Shown here: positions 55,415-64,000 of the stretch, in pieces
Numbering within the stretch: position 1 is the first letter of the stretch
Layout: each line of letters starts with the position of its first letter
Source of the DNA: Agrobacterium sp. a22-2
GTDB lineage: Bacteria; Pseudomonadota; Alphaproteobacteria; Rhizobiales; Rhizobiaceae
Direction of reading: 5' to 3'
NCBI RefSeq assembly: GCF_012276985.1
Contig: NZ_JAAXMM010000010.1
Location: 124,001 to 188,000 of the forward strand
Length of the DNA: 64,000 nt
Made by a program: the position numbers and the translations under genes
The notes under the pieces: model-generated
Told to the model about the DNA's origin: nothing
The model's database searches: none
Seen by the model: only the letters and a program-made list of their open reading frames with translations

Positions 55415-57691
55415 ATGGGAAAAGATCTTGTGCCCCCGCCGGATGGTGGGGATAACGTTACGCCGGTCGATTTGAAGGCTGCGCTCGAAGAGCGCTATCT
55501 GGCCTATGCCTTGTCGACCATCATGCACCGGGCGCTTCCCGATGTCCGCGACGGACTGAAGCCGGTGCATCGCCGCATCATCCATGCGATGAGCGAAATG
55601 GGCATCCGGCCGAATTCGGCCTTTAAGAAATGCGCCCGTATCGTTGGCGACGTGATCGGTAAGTTCCACCCGCATGGCGACCAGTCGGTCTATGACGCGC
55701 TGGTCCGCCTCGCGCAGGATTTCTCGCAGCGCTATCCCGTGGTCGACGGCCAGGGCAATTTCGGCAATATCGACGGCGACAGCGCGGCGGCCTATCGTTA
55801 CACCGAAGCGCGCATGACCGATGTCGCGGCGCTGCTGCTCGAAGGCATCGAGCAGGATGCCGTCGATTTCCGCCCGACCTATAACGAGGAAGACGACGAG
55901 CCTGTCGTGCTGCCGGGCGCCTTCCCGAACCTGCTCGCCAACGGCTCGTCCGGCATTGCGGTCGGCATGGCGACCTCCATCCCGCCGCACAATGCCCACG
56001 AACTCTGCGACGCCGCGCTGTATCTGATCAAGAATCCCGGCGCGAGCGTCGAGGAGTTGATGTATGATCCGGCCCATCCGCAGAAGGGCGGCATCGAAGG
56101 TCCCGACTTCCCGACCGGTGGCGTCATCGTCGAGAGCCGCGAGAGCATGCTGGAAACCTACCGCACCGGCCGCGGCGGTTTCCGCGTGCGGGCCAAGTGG
56201 GAAACGGAGGATCTGGGCCGGGGTGGTTATCAGATCATCATCACCCAGATCCCGTTCCAGGTGCAGAAGTCGCGTCTGATCGAGAAGATCGCCGAGCTGT
56301 TGATCGCCCGCCGCCTGCCACTGCTCGAAGACATTCGCGACGAATCGGCCGAAGACGTCCGCGTCGTGCTGATCCCGAAGAGCCGCACGGTCGATCCGAC
56401 CATCCTGATGGAATCGCTGTTCAAGCTGACCGAGCTCGAAAGCCGCTTCCCGCTCAACATGAACGTGCTTTCGATGGGCCGCGTACCGCGGGTCATGGCG
56501 CTGAACGAGGTTTTGAGCGAGTGGCTGGCGCATCGCAAGGACGTGCTGATCCGCCGTTCGAAATTCCGGCTGGCGGCCATCGACAAGCGGCTGGAGATCC
56601 TCGGCGGCCTGCTGATCGCCTATCTCAACCTCGACGAGGTGATCCGCATCATCCGCGAGGAGGACGAGCCCAAGCCCGTGCTGATCGAGCGGTTCACGCT
56701 CACTGATCTGCAGGCGGAATCGATCCTCAACATGCGGCTGCGCAATTTGCGCAAGCTGGAAGAATTCGAGATCCGCAAGGAATTCGACGAACTGTCGGCT
56801 GAAAAGGCCGAGATCGAGACGCTGCTCGCCTCCGACGACAAGCAGTGGCAGACCATCGCCTGGGAAATCGGCGAGGTGAAGAAGAAATATGCCAAGGCGA
56901 CCGAACTCGGCCGCCGCCGCTCGCAATTCGCCAATGCACCGGAGGCCGATCTCGAAGCCATCCAGCACGCGATGATCGAGAAGGAACCGATCACCGTCGT
57001 CGTCTCGGAAAAGGGCTGGATCAGGGCGCTGAAGGGCCATATCTCCGATACCTCCACTTTGACCTTCAAGGAAGGCGACGGCCTGCGGGTAGCCTTCCCG
57101 GCCCAGACCACCGACAAGATCCTGCTGCTGACCACCGGCGGCAAGGCCTATACGCTCGGCGCCGACAAGCTGCCGGGCGGCCGAGGCCATGGCGAGCCGA
57201 TCCGCATCATGGTTGACATGGAAAACGATCAGGACATCCTGACCGCCTTCGTGCACGATCCGCATCGCAAGCTGCTCTTGGCCTCCACCGCTGGCAACGG
57301 CTTCGTGATCGCCGAGAACGAAATGATCGCCAATACCCGCAAGGGCAAGCAGATCATGAACGTTGCCATGCCGGACGAGGCCAAGCTTGTTGTCACCGTC
57401 AGCGGCGATCATGTGGCGATCGTCGGCGAAAACCGCAAGCTGCTGGTCTTCCCGCTGGCGCAGATCCCGGAAATGACCCGCGGCAAGGGCGTCCGCCTGC
57501 AGCGCTACAAGGATGGCGGCGTCTCCGACATCCGCTGCTTCGTGATGGCCGACGGCCTGACCTGGGCCGACAGCGCCGGTCGCACCTTCACCAAGACCAT
57601 GGCCGAACTGGTCGAATGGCAGGGCGACCGCGCCACGGCCGGCCGCGCCGTGCCCAAGGGCTTCCCGCGCAGCGGCAAGTTCTCCGGCTGA
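55415..57691 (+). CDS. parC: DNA topoisomerase IV subunit A
   Basis: 758 aa. It relaxes and decatenates replicated chromosomes with ParE. The N-terminal region has [23 protein letters not shown] and [18 protein letters not shown]. The active-site Tyr129 lies in [11 protein letters not shown]. The C-terminal beta-propeller has degenerate blades ([29 protein letters not shown]). GyrA would be longer with a GyrA box, which I do not see, so parC is preferred. Confidence 0.95.
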   Translation: MGKDLVPPPDGGDNVTPVDLKAALEERYLAYALSTIMHRALPDVRDGLKPVHRRIIHAMSEMGIRPNSAFKKCARIVGDVIGKFHPHGDQSVYDALVRLAQDFSQRYPVVDGQGNFGNIDGDSAAAYRYTEARMTDVAALLLEGIEQDAVDFRPTYNEEDDEPVVLPGAFPNLLANGSSGIAVGMATSIPPHNAHELCDAALYLIKNPGASVEELMYDPAHPQKGGIEGPDFPTGGVIVESRESMLETYRTGRGGFRVRAKWETEDLGRGGYQIIITQIPFQVQKSRLIEKIAELLIARRLPLLEDIRDESAEDVRVVLIPKSRTVDPTILMESLFKLTELESRFPLNMNVLSMGRVPRVMALNEVLSEWLAHRKDVLIRRSKFRLAAIDKRLEILGGLLIAYLNLDEVIRIIREEDEPKPVLIERFTLTDLQAESILNMRLRNLRKLEEFEIRKEFDELSAEKAEIETLLASDDKQWQTIAWEIGEVKKKYAKATELGRRRSQFANAPEADLEAIQHAMIEKEPITVVVSEKGWIRALKGHISDTSTLTFKEGDGLRVAFPAQTTDKILLLTTGGKAYTLGADKLPGGRGHGEPIRIMVDMENDQDILTAFVHDPHRKLLLASTAGNGFVIAENEMIANTRKGKQIMNVAMPDEAKLVVTVSGDHVAIVGENRKLLVFPLAQIPEMTRGKGVRLQRYKDGGVSDIRCFVMADGLTWADSAGRTFTKTMAELVEWQGDRATAGRAVPKGFPRSGKFSG

Positions 57692-57794
57692 TCGGCGGCA
57701 AGCCTTAGCGGACGGTAGCCTCTCGGCTTGACCGGGATCAAGGTCGCGCCTATCGCAGCGGGTAGTGTCCGTTTGACGACAGGAGTGACGGCCG

Positions 57795-58910
57795 ATGTCC
57801 ATATCGATCAGCAGGCGAGCGGTTTTGACCGGGGCAGGCGGTGTGCTGGCGCTGGGCGTCGGGGCGTCCGTGCTTGATTTTCGCACTTCCGCCGAGGCTT
57901 ACCGGCGCTATGTGGAAGATCAGCGGGCAGCACTGTCCGGCCCGGCGGACGCCCATGCGCTGGTGCGCTATGCGACGCTTGCCGCCAATGGCCACAATAC
58001 CCAGCCCTGGCGCTTCCGGATCGGCCCGGACGAAATTGCCATCTCTCCGGATATCGCCCGCCGCACGCCGGTGGTCGATCCTGACGATCACCATCTCTAT
58101 GTCAGCCTCGGCTGCGCGCTTGAAAATCTGGTGCTGGCGGCCGGCGCCAGCGGGCAGGGGACGAATGTGGTGATCGGCGAAGACGGGCAGACCGGTGCCT
58201 CGGTCAGGCTGTCCGGCACATTTGCGCCGGGCGCCGACGATACGGCAATGTTCGAAGCCATTCCCCGCCGCCAATCCTGCCGCGCGCTCTATGACGGTAA
58301 GCCCGTCGCCGCGGAAGACTTGGCGCATCTGAAGACGGCGTCGCTGGTACCCGGCGTCGATCTGGTGCTGCTGACCGATCGCCCGCAGATCGATGCCGTG
58401 CGCGATCTCGTGATCGCCGGCAACGATGCCCAGATGGCCGACCCGGCCTTCCTGCGGGAATTGAAGGACTGGCTGCGCTTCAGCCCGAAAACCGCCCGCG
58501 AGACCGGAGATGGCCTCTATGCAGCGGCCAGCGGCAATCCCGCCTTGCCGGAATGGCTGGGCCGGACGGCCTTCGACCTGGTGTTCAAGGCGCCGGCTGA
58601 AAACGAGAAATATGCCCGGCAGATGGACAGTTCGGCCGGCGTCGCCGTGTTTTCGGCCGTCAGCGAAGGTCCCGCCGGTTGGATGGCGGTCGGCCGCGCC
58701 TGCCAGCGCTTCTGCCTGATGGCGACCGCCCTTGGCCTCAAGACCGCCTTCGTCAACCAGCCCGTTGAGGTGGCCGGCCTGCGCCCGCAATTGGCCGCGA
58801 TATCAGGGCTTGGCGCCCGTCGCCCGGATATCGTCCTGCGGTTCGGCCGGACCAGCCAGGTCCTGCCATTCTCGGCCCGCCGTCCGGTCGAGGCGGTGCT
58901 GGTCGCCTGA
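57795..58910 (+). CDS. Tat-exported nitroreductase-family (Acg-like) protein
   Basis: 371 aa. The Tat signal is SRRAVLTG at residues 6-13 with a hydrophobic stretch. The body resembles the nitroreductase/Acg family: ALVRYATLAANGHNTQPWRF, RRQSCRALYDGKPV and CQRFCLMATALGLKTAFVNQPVEV, which suggest an FMN-binding fold. Export of a flavoprotein through Tat is plausible. The substrate is unknown. It follows parC after 103 bases. Confidence 0.8.
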   Translation: MSISISRRAVLTGAGGVLALGVGASVLDFRTSAEAYRRYVEDQRAALSGPADAHALVRYATLAANGHNTQPWRFRIGPDEIAISPDIARRTPVVDPDDHHLYVSLGCALENLVLAAGASGQGTNVVIGEDGQTGASVRLSGTFAPGADDTAMFEAIPRRQSCRALYDGKPVAAEDLAHLKTASLVPGVDLVLLTDRPQIDAVRDLVIAGNDAQMADPAFLRELKDWLRFSPKTARETGDGLYAAASGNPALPEWLGRTAFDLVFKAPAENEKYARQMDSSAGVAVFSAVSEGPAGWMAVGRACQRFCLMATALGLKTAFVNQPVEVAGLRPQLAAISGLGARRPDIVLRFGRTSQVLPFSARRPVEAVLVA

Positions 58911-58985
58911 ACCATGCAGTTGGCAGGATTTGTGCCGGCAGTGCGCTGCTTCTTCGATGCCGCTTCAAGGTGCCAGGCGTCACCG

Positions 58986-59747
58986 TCACTCGCTGTCGGT
59001 CCCGGGCGCGCTGTCCACTCGTTCCCAGCCCTGGTTCATCAGGTGTTCCTGCGGCAGGAAGCGGATCTTGTAGTCCATCTTGCGTGAGCCCTTGACCCAG
59101 TAGCCGAGATAGACATGCGGCAGGCCGAGGGTCTGCGCCCGGGTGATATGATCGAGTACCATGAAAGTGCCGAGCGAGCGCTTGGCATGGGCCGGATCGA
59201 AGAACGAATAGACCATCGACAGCCCGTCACTCATCATGTCGGACAGGGCCACGCCGATCAGTTCGCCCTTGTCCTGGTGCGGGCCGGTCGGACGCAGCCG
59301 ATATTCGATGATGCGCGTCCGGACGTGGGTGTCTTCCACCATGATGGCGAAATCGAGCGCCGACATGTCGGACATGCCGCCATTCTGATGGCGATGGTCG
59401 AGATAGCGGCGGAAGATCGAGAACTGTTCGGTGGAGGGCTGGGCGGGAAAGGCGGTGGCGACGATATCCCGGTTGTCGGCAAGCACGCGGCGCATCGAGC
59501 GCGTCGGCGTGAATTCCTTGGCGAGGATGCGCACGGAAATACAGGCCCGGCAGGATTCGCAGGCCGGCCGGTAGGCGATGTTCTGCGACCGTCGAAAGCC
59601 GCCCTGGGTCAGCAGGTCGTTCATGTCGGTGGCGCGCGGGCCGACGAGGTGGGTAAAGACCTTGCGCTCCATTTCTCCGGGCAAGTACGGGCAGACAGCC
59701 GGCGCCGTGAGATAGAATTGCGGAGAGGTCGGTGTCTGTGTGTTCAT
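58986..59747 (-). CDS. bpt: Aspartate/glutamate leucyltransferase
   Basis: 253 aa. Bpt transfers leucine from tRNA to N-terminal Asp or Glu, an N-degron step. The N-terminal ATE_N region has [18 protein letters not shown] and [16 protein letters not shown] with its conserved cysteines. The C-terminal GNAT-like domain has [20 protein letters not shown], then [13 protein letters not shown]. The length fits Bpt. Confidence 0.93.
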   Translation of the reverse strand: MNTQTPTSPQFYLTAPAVCPYLPGEMERKVFTHLVGPRATDMNDLLTQGGFRRSQNIAYRPACESCRACISVRILAKEFTPTRSMRRVLADNRDIVATAFPAQPSTEQFSIFRRYLDHRHQNGGMSDMSALDFAIMVEDTHVRTRIIEYRLRPTGPHQDKGELIGVALSDMMSDGLSMVYSFFDPAHAKRSLGTFMVLDHITRAQTLGLPHVYLGYWVKGSRKMDYKIRFLPQEHLMNQGWERVDSAPGTDSE

Positions 59748-60010
59748 CTCACCTGTGCCGTGGGCCGTGCTGGACGCCAGATTCCATTAGCATGGCGAAA
59801 GAATGAAAAACGTCAACCGGATGATGGCGGCGATGGGGGTCCCGCGCGCAAAAGGTCCGGTCTGGCGCAGTAACGGCCGGATCTGTCGGGGGAGAAAGGG
59901 CACAAACTGCAATCGGATCAGACCATCAGGGTTTTGTAGTCGACCGATTCGCCAGCGGAGGCGATCGGAACAAGCGGCACGTAAGCACCGCTCCGTCAGG
60001 GGGCGGTGGA

Positions 60011-60469
60011 TCAGTTGGTGCGGATCGAGGCGGTGCCGATCAGCAGGTCGTGCACGAGACGCGAGCGTTCGGTGAAGAGGCCGGCCAAGAGGATCAGCGG
60101 CGTCAGCACCGAATTGAGGATCCAGAACAGCGCCAGATGAGCGATCGCGGTGATGAAGTCGATCTTCTGGCCGTCGAGCCGGATCATCGCGATGCCCATG
60201 GCCCGCATGCCCGGCGTCGCCTGCGAGGGACCGGCCAGTGACAGGCCGAAATAGAGCCCGGCGACGACGAAGAACAGGATCGGATAAAGCAGGAAACCGA
60301 GCCCCAGCGTCAGGATGCCGAGAAAGAACACCAGCACGGCCGCCGGCACCCAGAGGGCCGCCACCAGCAGATAGTCGATCAGGAAGGCGAACACGCGGCG
60401 CGACAGCACGCCGCTATAGGCTCGCCAGTCTTCCGGCGCGGCATAGGACGGGTTCGGGTCGAGGCTCAT
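60011..60469 (-). CDS. RDD family membrane protein
   Basis: 152 aa. The RDD domain starts with VLSRRVFAFLIDYLLV (the Arg and Asp residues of the family), followed by further membrane segments (VLVFFLGILTLGLGFLLYP, AIAHLALFWILNSVLTP) and ends LVHDLLIGTASIRTN. Function unknown; it may be a transporter or membrane chaperone. It is upstream of bpt on the same strand with a 263-base gap holding a hairpin but no clear gene. Confidence 0.82.
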   Translation of the reverse strand: MSLDPNPSYAAPEDWRAYSGVLSRRVFAFLIDYLLVAALWVPAAVLVFFLGILTLGLGFLLYPILFFVVAGLYFGLSLAGPSQATPGMRAMGIAMIRLDGQKIDFITAIAHLALFWILNSVLTPLILLAGLFTERSRLVHDLLIGTASIRTN

Positions 60470-60543
60470 GGGACGGCTTCCTTTCGCGTTATTCCAATGA
60501 AATATGGGGAAGAGCCGTCGACATTACAATCCGTGAGCGCCGG

Positions 60544-61563
60544 TCAGCCGCCGCGTTTGTCGAGCAGCTTTGCCACGTCCATGGCGAAATAGCTGAGGAT
60601 GCCGTCGCAACCGGCCCGCTTGAAGCACAACAGCGTTTCCATCATCACCCTTTCGCCGTCGATCCAGCCATTCATGGCGGCGGCCTTGATCTGGGTATAT
60701 TCGCCCGACACCTGATAGGCGAAGACCGGCAGGCCAAAACTTTCCTTCAGGCGCCAACAGATGTCGAGATAGGGCAGGCCGGGTTTGACCATCAGCATGT
60801 CGGCGCCTTCTTCGACGTCCAGCGCCGCATCGCGGATCGCCTCGGTGCCGTTGGCCGGGTCGATGTAATAGGCCTTCTTGTCGCCCTTCAGCAGGCCGCC
60901 GGTGCTGATCGCCTCGCGGTAGGGACCGTAGAAGCCGGAGGAGAATTTTGTCGCATAGGACATGATGCCGACCGACTGGTGTCCGTTTGCATCCAGCCCG
61001 CGGCGGATCGCCCCGATGCGACCGTCCATCATGTCGGAGGGCGCGATGATATCGGCGCCGGCATCGGCCTGGAGAATGGCCGCCTTGACGATCTGCTCGA
61101 CCGTCTCGTCGTTGACGATATCGTCGCCGCGCAGGATGCCGTCATGGCCGTGGCTGGTGAAAGGGTCGAGCGCGACGTCGGTGATGACACCGATATTGGG
61201 CACCGCCTTCTTGATGGCGGCCGTCGTCCGGTTGATCAGGTTATTGGCTTCCAGGATGTGGGAACCAGTCTCGTCGCGCAACTCCATCTCGATATTGGGA
61301 AAGGTGGCGAGCGCCGGAATGCCGAGATCGGCGGCAGCCTTGGCCGCTTCCACTGCTTTGTCGACCGTCATGCGGTTGACGCCCGGCATGGCGGCGATCG
61401 GCTCGCTGATACCGGTGCCGGGAATGACGAAGATCGGCCAGATCAGATCGTCGACGGTCAGCCGGTTTTCCTGCACCAGACGGCGCGTCCAGTCGGCCTT
61501 GCGGTTGCGCCGCATGCGGCGGTGGCCGGTGATCTCGTCGACCAGATGTATCTTGTCCTGCAT
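60544..61563 (-). CDS. hemB: Delta-aminolevulinic acid dehydratase (porphobilinogen synthase)
   Basis: 339 aa. HemB condenses two ALA molecules in heme and cobalamin synthesis. The Schiff-base lysines are visible: Lys206 in ATKFSSGFYGP and Lys260 in MVKPGLPYLD. The metal site region DVALDPFTSHGHDG has Asp in place of the Cys triad, pointing to the Mg-dependent subtype typical of alphaproteobacteria. The start MQDKIHLVDEITGH at 61563 is used; the upstream frame is shadow. Confidence 0.96.
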   Translation of the reverse strand: MQDKIHLVDEITGHRRMRRNRKADWTRRLVQENRLTVDDLIWPIFVIPGTGISEPIAAMPGVNRMTVDKAVEAAKAAADLGIPALATFPNIEMELRDETGSHILEANNLINRTTAAIKKAVPNIGVITDVALDPFTSHGHDGILRGDDIVNDETVEQIVKAAILQADAGADIIAPSDMMDGRIGAIRRGLDANGHQSVGIMSYATKFSSGFYGPYREAISTGGLLKGDKKAYYIDPANGTEAIRDAALDVEEGADMLMVKPGLPYLDICWRLKESFGLPVFAYQVSGEYTQIKAAAMNGWIDGERVMMETLLCFKRAGCDGILSYFAMDVAKLLDKRGG

Positions 61564-61719
61564 GGATTTGCGCCCCGCTGTCTTGAAAGCCCGAAATCGG
61601 CCGAATGTGATCGGATATGCGGGCTGCATATCATGGCGGAAAAGTTTTGCACACTCCAAGGCCCGCCGTGCCGGGCTGGAGACTGGCGGCAGATCGTCGC
61701 TGCGCCTATCTTCGCAGAT

Positions 61720-62157
61720 ATGGAAGATGATTCTGCACATGTGCCAAAACGAAGCCTGACCGAGACGCTGTTTGTCGCATTCCTGCGCATCGTGGCGATC
61801 TCGTGCCTGTGGCTGGGCATTCAATACTGGTCCATGCTGGTCGGCTATTCTCTGCAGGGGCACGCCCGCTTCGATCTGCTCAGCCTGCCGTGGAAGGTGG
61901 CGGCCTCCAGCCTGGCTGTCGGCTTTCCCGTCGCCGCGCTTGGCCTGTGGATGGCCGTATCCTGGGGCCCCGTGATCTGGGTTGTCACGGCCGGCGGCCA
62001 GGTCCTGATGCACGGCGTCTGGCCGGAGATCTTCGGACACAACGCGCTGATCGTCCCGATGCATCTCTTGGTGGCGGTGGTCTATATGGTCTTTCGTGCC
62101 GCGCTCTGGCTTGAAAAGCGACACAAGGCGCAGGAAATAAGAGTTGATTTACCCTGA
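61720..62157 (+). CDS. Small membrane protein (DUF6163-like)
   Basis: 145 aa from the ATG at 61720 (MEDDSAHVPKRSLTETLFV). Four membrane segments are predicted (AFLRIVAISCLWLGIQYWSM, AASSLAVGFPVAALGLWMAV, and two more). I do not recognise a function; it is conserved-looking in rhizobia next to hemB. An alternative ATG at 61633 adds 29 residues. It diverges from hemB and precedes ldtR. Confidence 0.65.
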   Translation: MEDDSAHVPKRSLTETLFVAFLRIVAISCLWLGIQYWSMLVGYSLQGHARFDLLSLPWKVAASSLAVGFPVAALGLWMAVSWGPVIWVVTAGGQVLMHGVWPEIFGHNALIVPMHLLVAVVYMVFRAALWLEKRHKAQEIRVDLP

Positions 62158-62287
62158 TGGGAGGTCGGTTGACGGTAAGTTCCTGTTAAGCCTGCGTTTT
62201 AAGTAGAATTTTATTCGCATTGGATAGTGTGTCTCTCAAGGCGGGCAAAACAACAAGAGCCGCCGCTAAAACAGTGAGGCAGACACA

Positions 62288-62797
62288 ATGAACACGAAAA
62301 TCAAGCCACAGCCGATCGCCATCGATCCTGAAGAACAGACGATCCGTTCTCTCTACATGGAATCCCTGCACCTGGTGGAACGTCTTCACCGCCGCCTTCT
62401 CGACGTCATCAAGGACGAGTTCGACCGCCAGGGCCGCAACGACGTCAATGCCGTCCAGGCCCTGCTGCTGTTCAACATCGGCAACTCGGAACTGACCGCC
62501 GGCGAACTGCGCTCGCGCGGCTACTATCTCGGCTCCAACGTCTCCTACAACGTCAAGAAGCTGGTCGACCTCGGCTTCATCAACCACTCCCGTTCGCGTG
62601 TCGACCGTCGCTCGGTTCGCATCAGCCTGACGGAACAGGGCCAGGACGTGGCCGAGACCGTCGCCAAGCTTTACGACCGCCATATCGGCTCGATCCAGAA
62701 GGTCGGCGGCATCGGCACGGACGAGTTCACCAACATGAACAAGCTGCTGCAGCGCCTCGACCGTTTCTGGAACGACTCGATCATGTATCGCCTGTAA
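62288..62797 (+). CDS. ldtR: MarR-family regulator LdtR
   Basis: 169 aa winged helix-turn-helix protein. The DNA-binding segment is AGELRSRGYYLGSNVSYNVKKLVDLGFI with the wing SRVDRRSVRISLTEQG. In Liberibacter and Sinorhizobium LdtR controls the L,D-transpeptidase gene, stress tolerance and motility. Here it is followed 305 bases later on the same strand by just such a gene, the diagnostic arrangement. Two TTAAG elements upstream (62185-62203) resemble those before the transpeptidase. Confidence 0.9.
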   Translation: MNTKIKPQPIAIDPEEQTIRSLYMESLHLVERLHRRLLDVIKDEFDRQGRNDVNAVQALLLFNIGNSELTAGELRSRGYYLGSNVSYNVKKLVDLGFINHSRSRVDRRSVRISLTEQGQDVAETVAKLYDRHIGSIQKVGGIGTDEFTNMNKLLQRLDRFWNDSIMYRL

Positions 62798-63102
62798 GGC
62801 GTTACCTCTTCCTCCGATTGGAGCTCGGTCCGGGTACGCATGACGCGTATCCGGCCGCTCGTCGTTTCCGACATCCACCACCCGGCACAACCGCAACACA
62901 CTCTTGTGAGCACAATCCACCTGACACGCTTTGGCCATATTGATATGGGAGCCGCTGAGGTTAAGTATTAAGGGTCGGAGCATCGCTCAATGGGCGATGT
63001 AAGCTCCAGGCTTGCTGGTCGGCGGCGAGTGTTCGTCGCTTTTTCTTAACCATGTGCGTGTAAGCCCGTGGGATGATGGCGGAATAGGAAGCGGTAGGAA
63101 AA
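62798..63102. promoter_or_regulatory. ldtR-ldtP intergenic region with hairpin and inverted TTAA boxes
   Basis: A near-perfect hairpin, CCGGGTACGC/GCGTATCCGG (62830-62854), lies soon after ldtR. Further on GGTTAAG (62959-62965) and CTTAACC (63045-63051) form an exact inverted pair 79 bases apart, the second about 50 bases before the transpeptidase start. These are candidate regulator sites; nothing else is evident here. Confidence 0.45.
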
Positions 63103-64000
63103 ATGTCGAAAAAGACAGGAATGGTTGCCGTCTCGCGTCGCGCTTTGTTGCGTGGTGTGGCAGCAGCCGGTGCAACGGTTCTGGCTGGCCAGGCAATGGC
63201 CCAGACGGCGATTGACGAATTGATCAATGCGCCGCGGCGCGGCAACTGGGACGACCAGTTCGACGCCAAGGCCTCTCGCACGGTTGCCGGCGTCGTTTCG
63301 AACAATCCGATGCTGAGCCCCAACAATTTCATCAACATGCAGCAGGCGATCACCGATTACCAGACGATCGTTGCCAATGGCGGCTGGCCGCAGGTCAATC
63401 CGAGCATCAAGCTGCGCCTTGGCGCCGTCGATCCCTCGGTCCAGGTGCTGCGCCAGCGCCTGATGATCTCGGGCGATCTGCCGCGCTCGGCCGGCCTTTC
63501 CAATTCCTTCGACAGCTATGTCGACGGCGCCGTCAAGCGCTTCCAGTCGCGTCACGGCCTGCCGGAAGACGGTGTGCTCGGCGAGTTCTCGCTGAAGGCC
63601 CTCAACATCTCGGCAGACGTTCGCCTCAACCAGCTCAACGTCAACTTCCAGCGCCTGCAGGATACGCTCGCCAAGCCGCTGGAGGCCCGCTACATCGTCG
63701 TCAACATTCCGGCTGCCTATGTCGAGGCCGTTGAGAACGACCAGGTCGCGTTGCGCAATTCCGCGATCGTCGGTCGTATCAGCCGCCCATCGCCGCTGGT
63801 CAGCTCCAAGGTCTCCGACATCATCCTCAATCCTTACTGGACCGCGCCGCGCTCGATCGTCGAAAAGGACATCGTGCCGCTGATGCAGAAGGATCCGACC
63901 TATCTGGCGCGCAACAGCATCCGCCTGATCGACGGCAACGGCAACGAAGTGGCGCCGGAAAGCGTCGACTGGTTCGCGCCGAAGGCGCCGAACCTGATGT
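63103..64000 (+). CDS. ldtP: L,D-transpeptidase, amino-terminal part (cut by window edge)
   Basis: About 299 residues are visible and the gene runs off the right edge. The Tat signal is SRRALLRG at 11-18 with a hydrophobic segment ending near AMAQ. A peptidoglycan-binding-like region (SVQVLRQRLMISGDLP, then YVDGAVKRFQSRHGLPEDGVLG) precedes the start of the YkuD catalytic domain (YIVVNIPAAYVEAVENDQVAL). YkuD enzymes form 3-3 peptidoglycan crosslinks or attach proteins; the catalytic Cys lies beyond the window. Position after ldtR supports LdtP. AGGAAAA precedes the ATG. Confidence 0.9.
   Translation, partial: MSKKTGMVAVSRRALLRGVAAAGATVLAGQAMAQTAIDELINAPRRGNWDDQFDAKASRTVAGVVSNNPMLSPNNFINMQQAITDYQTIVANGGWPQVNPSIKLRLGAVDPSVQVLRQRLMISGDLPRSAGLSNSFDSYVDGAVKRFQSRHGLPEDGVLGEFSLKALNISADVRLNQLNVNFQRLQDTLAKPLEARYIVVNIPAAYVEAVENDQVALRNSAIVGRISRPSPLVSSKVSDIILNPYWTAPRSIVEKDIVPLMQKDPTYLARNSIRLIDGNGNEVAPESVDWFAPKAPNLM

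Noticed and set aside
55406..57886. 826-residue open frame on the minus strand across parC
   Set aside because: Mirror of parC caused by high GC at third codon positions; composition is Arg/Asp/His-rich and lacks domains, while parC is certain.
59930..60010. Short in-frame reading stretch after the RDD stop on the minus strand (translates as GAYVPLVPIASAGESVDY and a few more)
   Set aside because: Looks coding-like but has no start, is under 30 residues, and a stop separates it from the RDD gene; possibly a relic, not supportable as a gene.
1..64000. CRISPR arrays, tRNA, rRNA, transposases or phage genes
   Set aside because: I looked for regular spaced repeats, TTCGA-type T-loops and integrase or transposase motifs in intergenic regions and found none.

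Overview
The window is a GC-rich, gene-dense stretch of what looks like a Rhizobiales chromosome, most likely Rhizobiaceae. The pointers are an HdaA-type DnaA paralogue, LdtR with its L,D-transpeptidase, a RopB/Omp25-like porin, a Bpt-type leucyltransferase, a Mg-type HemB and the lptF-lptG-lptD order. Almost all of it is ordinary housekeeping DNA. I see no prophage, transposase, CRISPR array, tRNA or rRNA. Both ends cut genes: lptD on the left, the L,D-transpeptidase on the right.

Layout: 1-3.6 kb, LPS export (lptF, lptG, partial lptD, minus strand) behind a PAP2 lipid phosphatase. 3.8-5.7 kb, pepA and holC. 5.8-8.3 kb, three TadE/TadG-like proteins. 8.4-14.4 kb, an ABC-F ATPase, a GGDEF-like protein, DinB, a glutathione S-transferase, a DUF1003 protein and ndk. 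14.5-16.5 kb, a lipoprotein, a CGNR regulator and a divergent LivH-like permease with a palindrome between them. 16.5-20.8 kb, moaE, moaD, pgsA, uvrC and a FolM-like SDR on one strand. 21-28.5 kb, an outer membrane protein, a second GST, RNase T2 with a small secreted partner, rlmJ, a molybdopterin oxidoreductase with a Nudix hydrolase, and an omptin protease. 28.6-37 kb, an SDR, purN/purM, an AI-2E family transporter with hdaA, and ppk/ppx. 37-49 kb, a membrane adenylate cyclase, a secreted phytase-esterase-like protein, an AraC regulator divergent from DUF2000, then a long minus-strand run: small membrane protein, DUF2891, Rsm22-like, GNAT, rnd, metallo-beta-lactamase fold, multicopper oxidase, MFS. 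49-64 kb, aspS, a palindromic intergenic repeat, a lipid A acyltransferase coupled to a cytochrome P450, a secreted unknown, parC, a Tat nitroreductase-like protein, bpt, an RDD protein, hemB, a small membrane protein, ldtR and the L,D-transpeptidase.

The recurring theme is the cell envelope: LPS transport, possible lipid A phosphatase and acyltransferase, two outer membrane beta-barrels and peptidoglycan L,D-crosslinking. Many same-strand neighbours overlap by 1 or 4 bases, which suggests translational coupling. I find no clear undescribed defence or mobile system. The points most worth following are the P450/acyltransferase pair, the CGNR-permease palindrome, the alphaproteobacterial omptin with an intact active site, and the AraC/DUF2000 pair whose start codons overlap.
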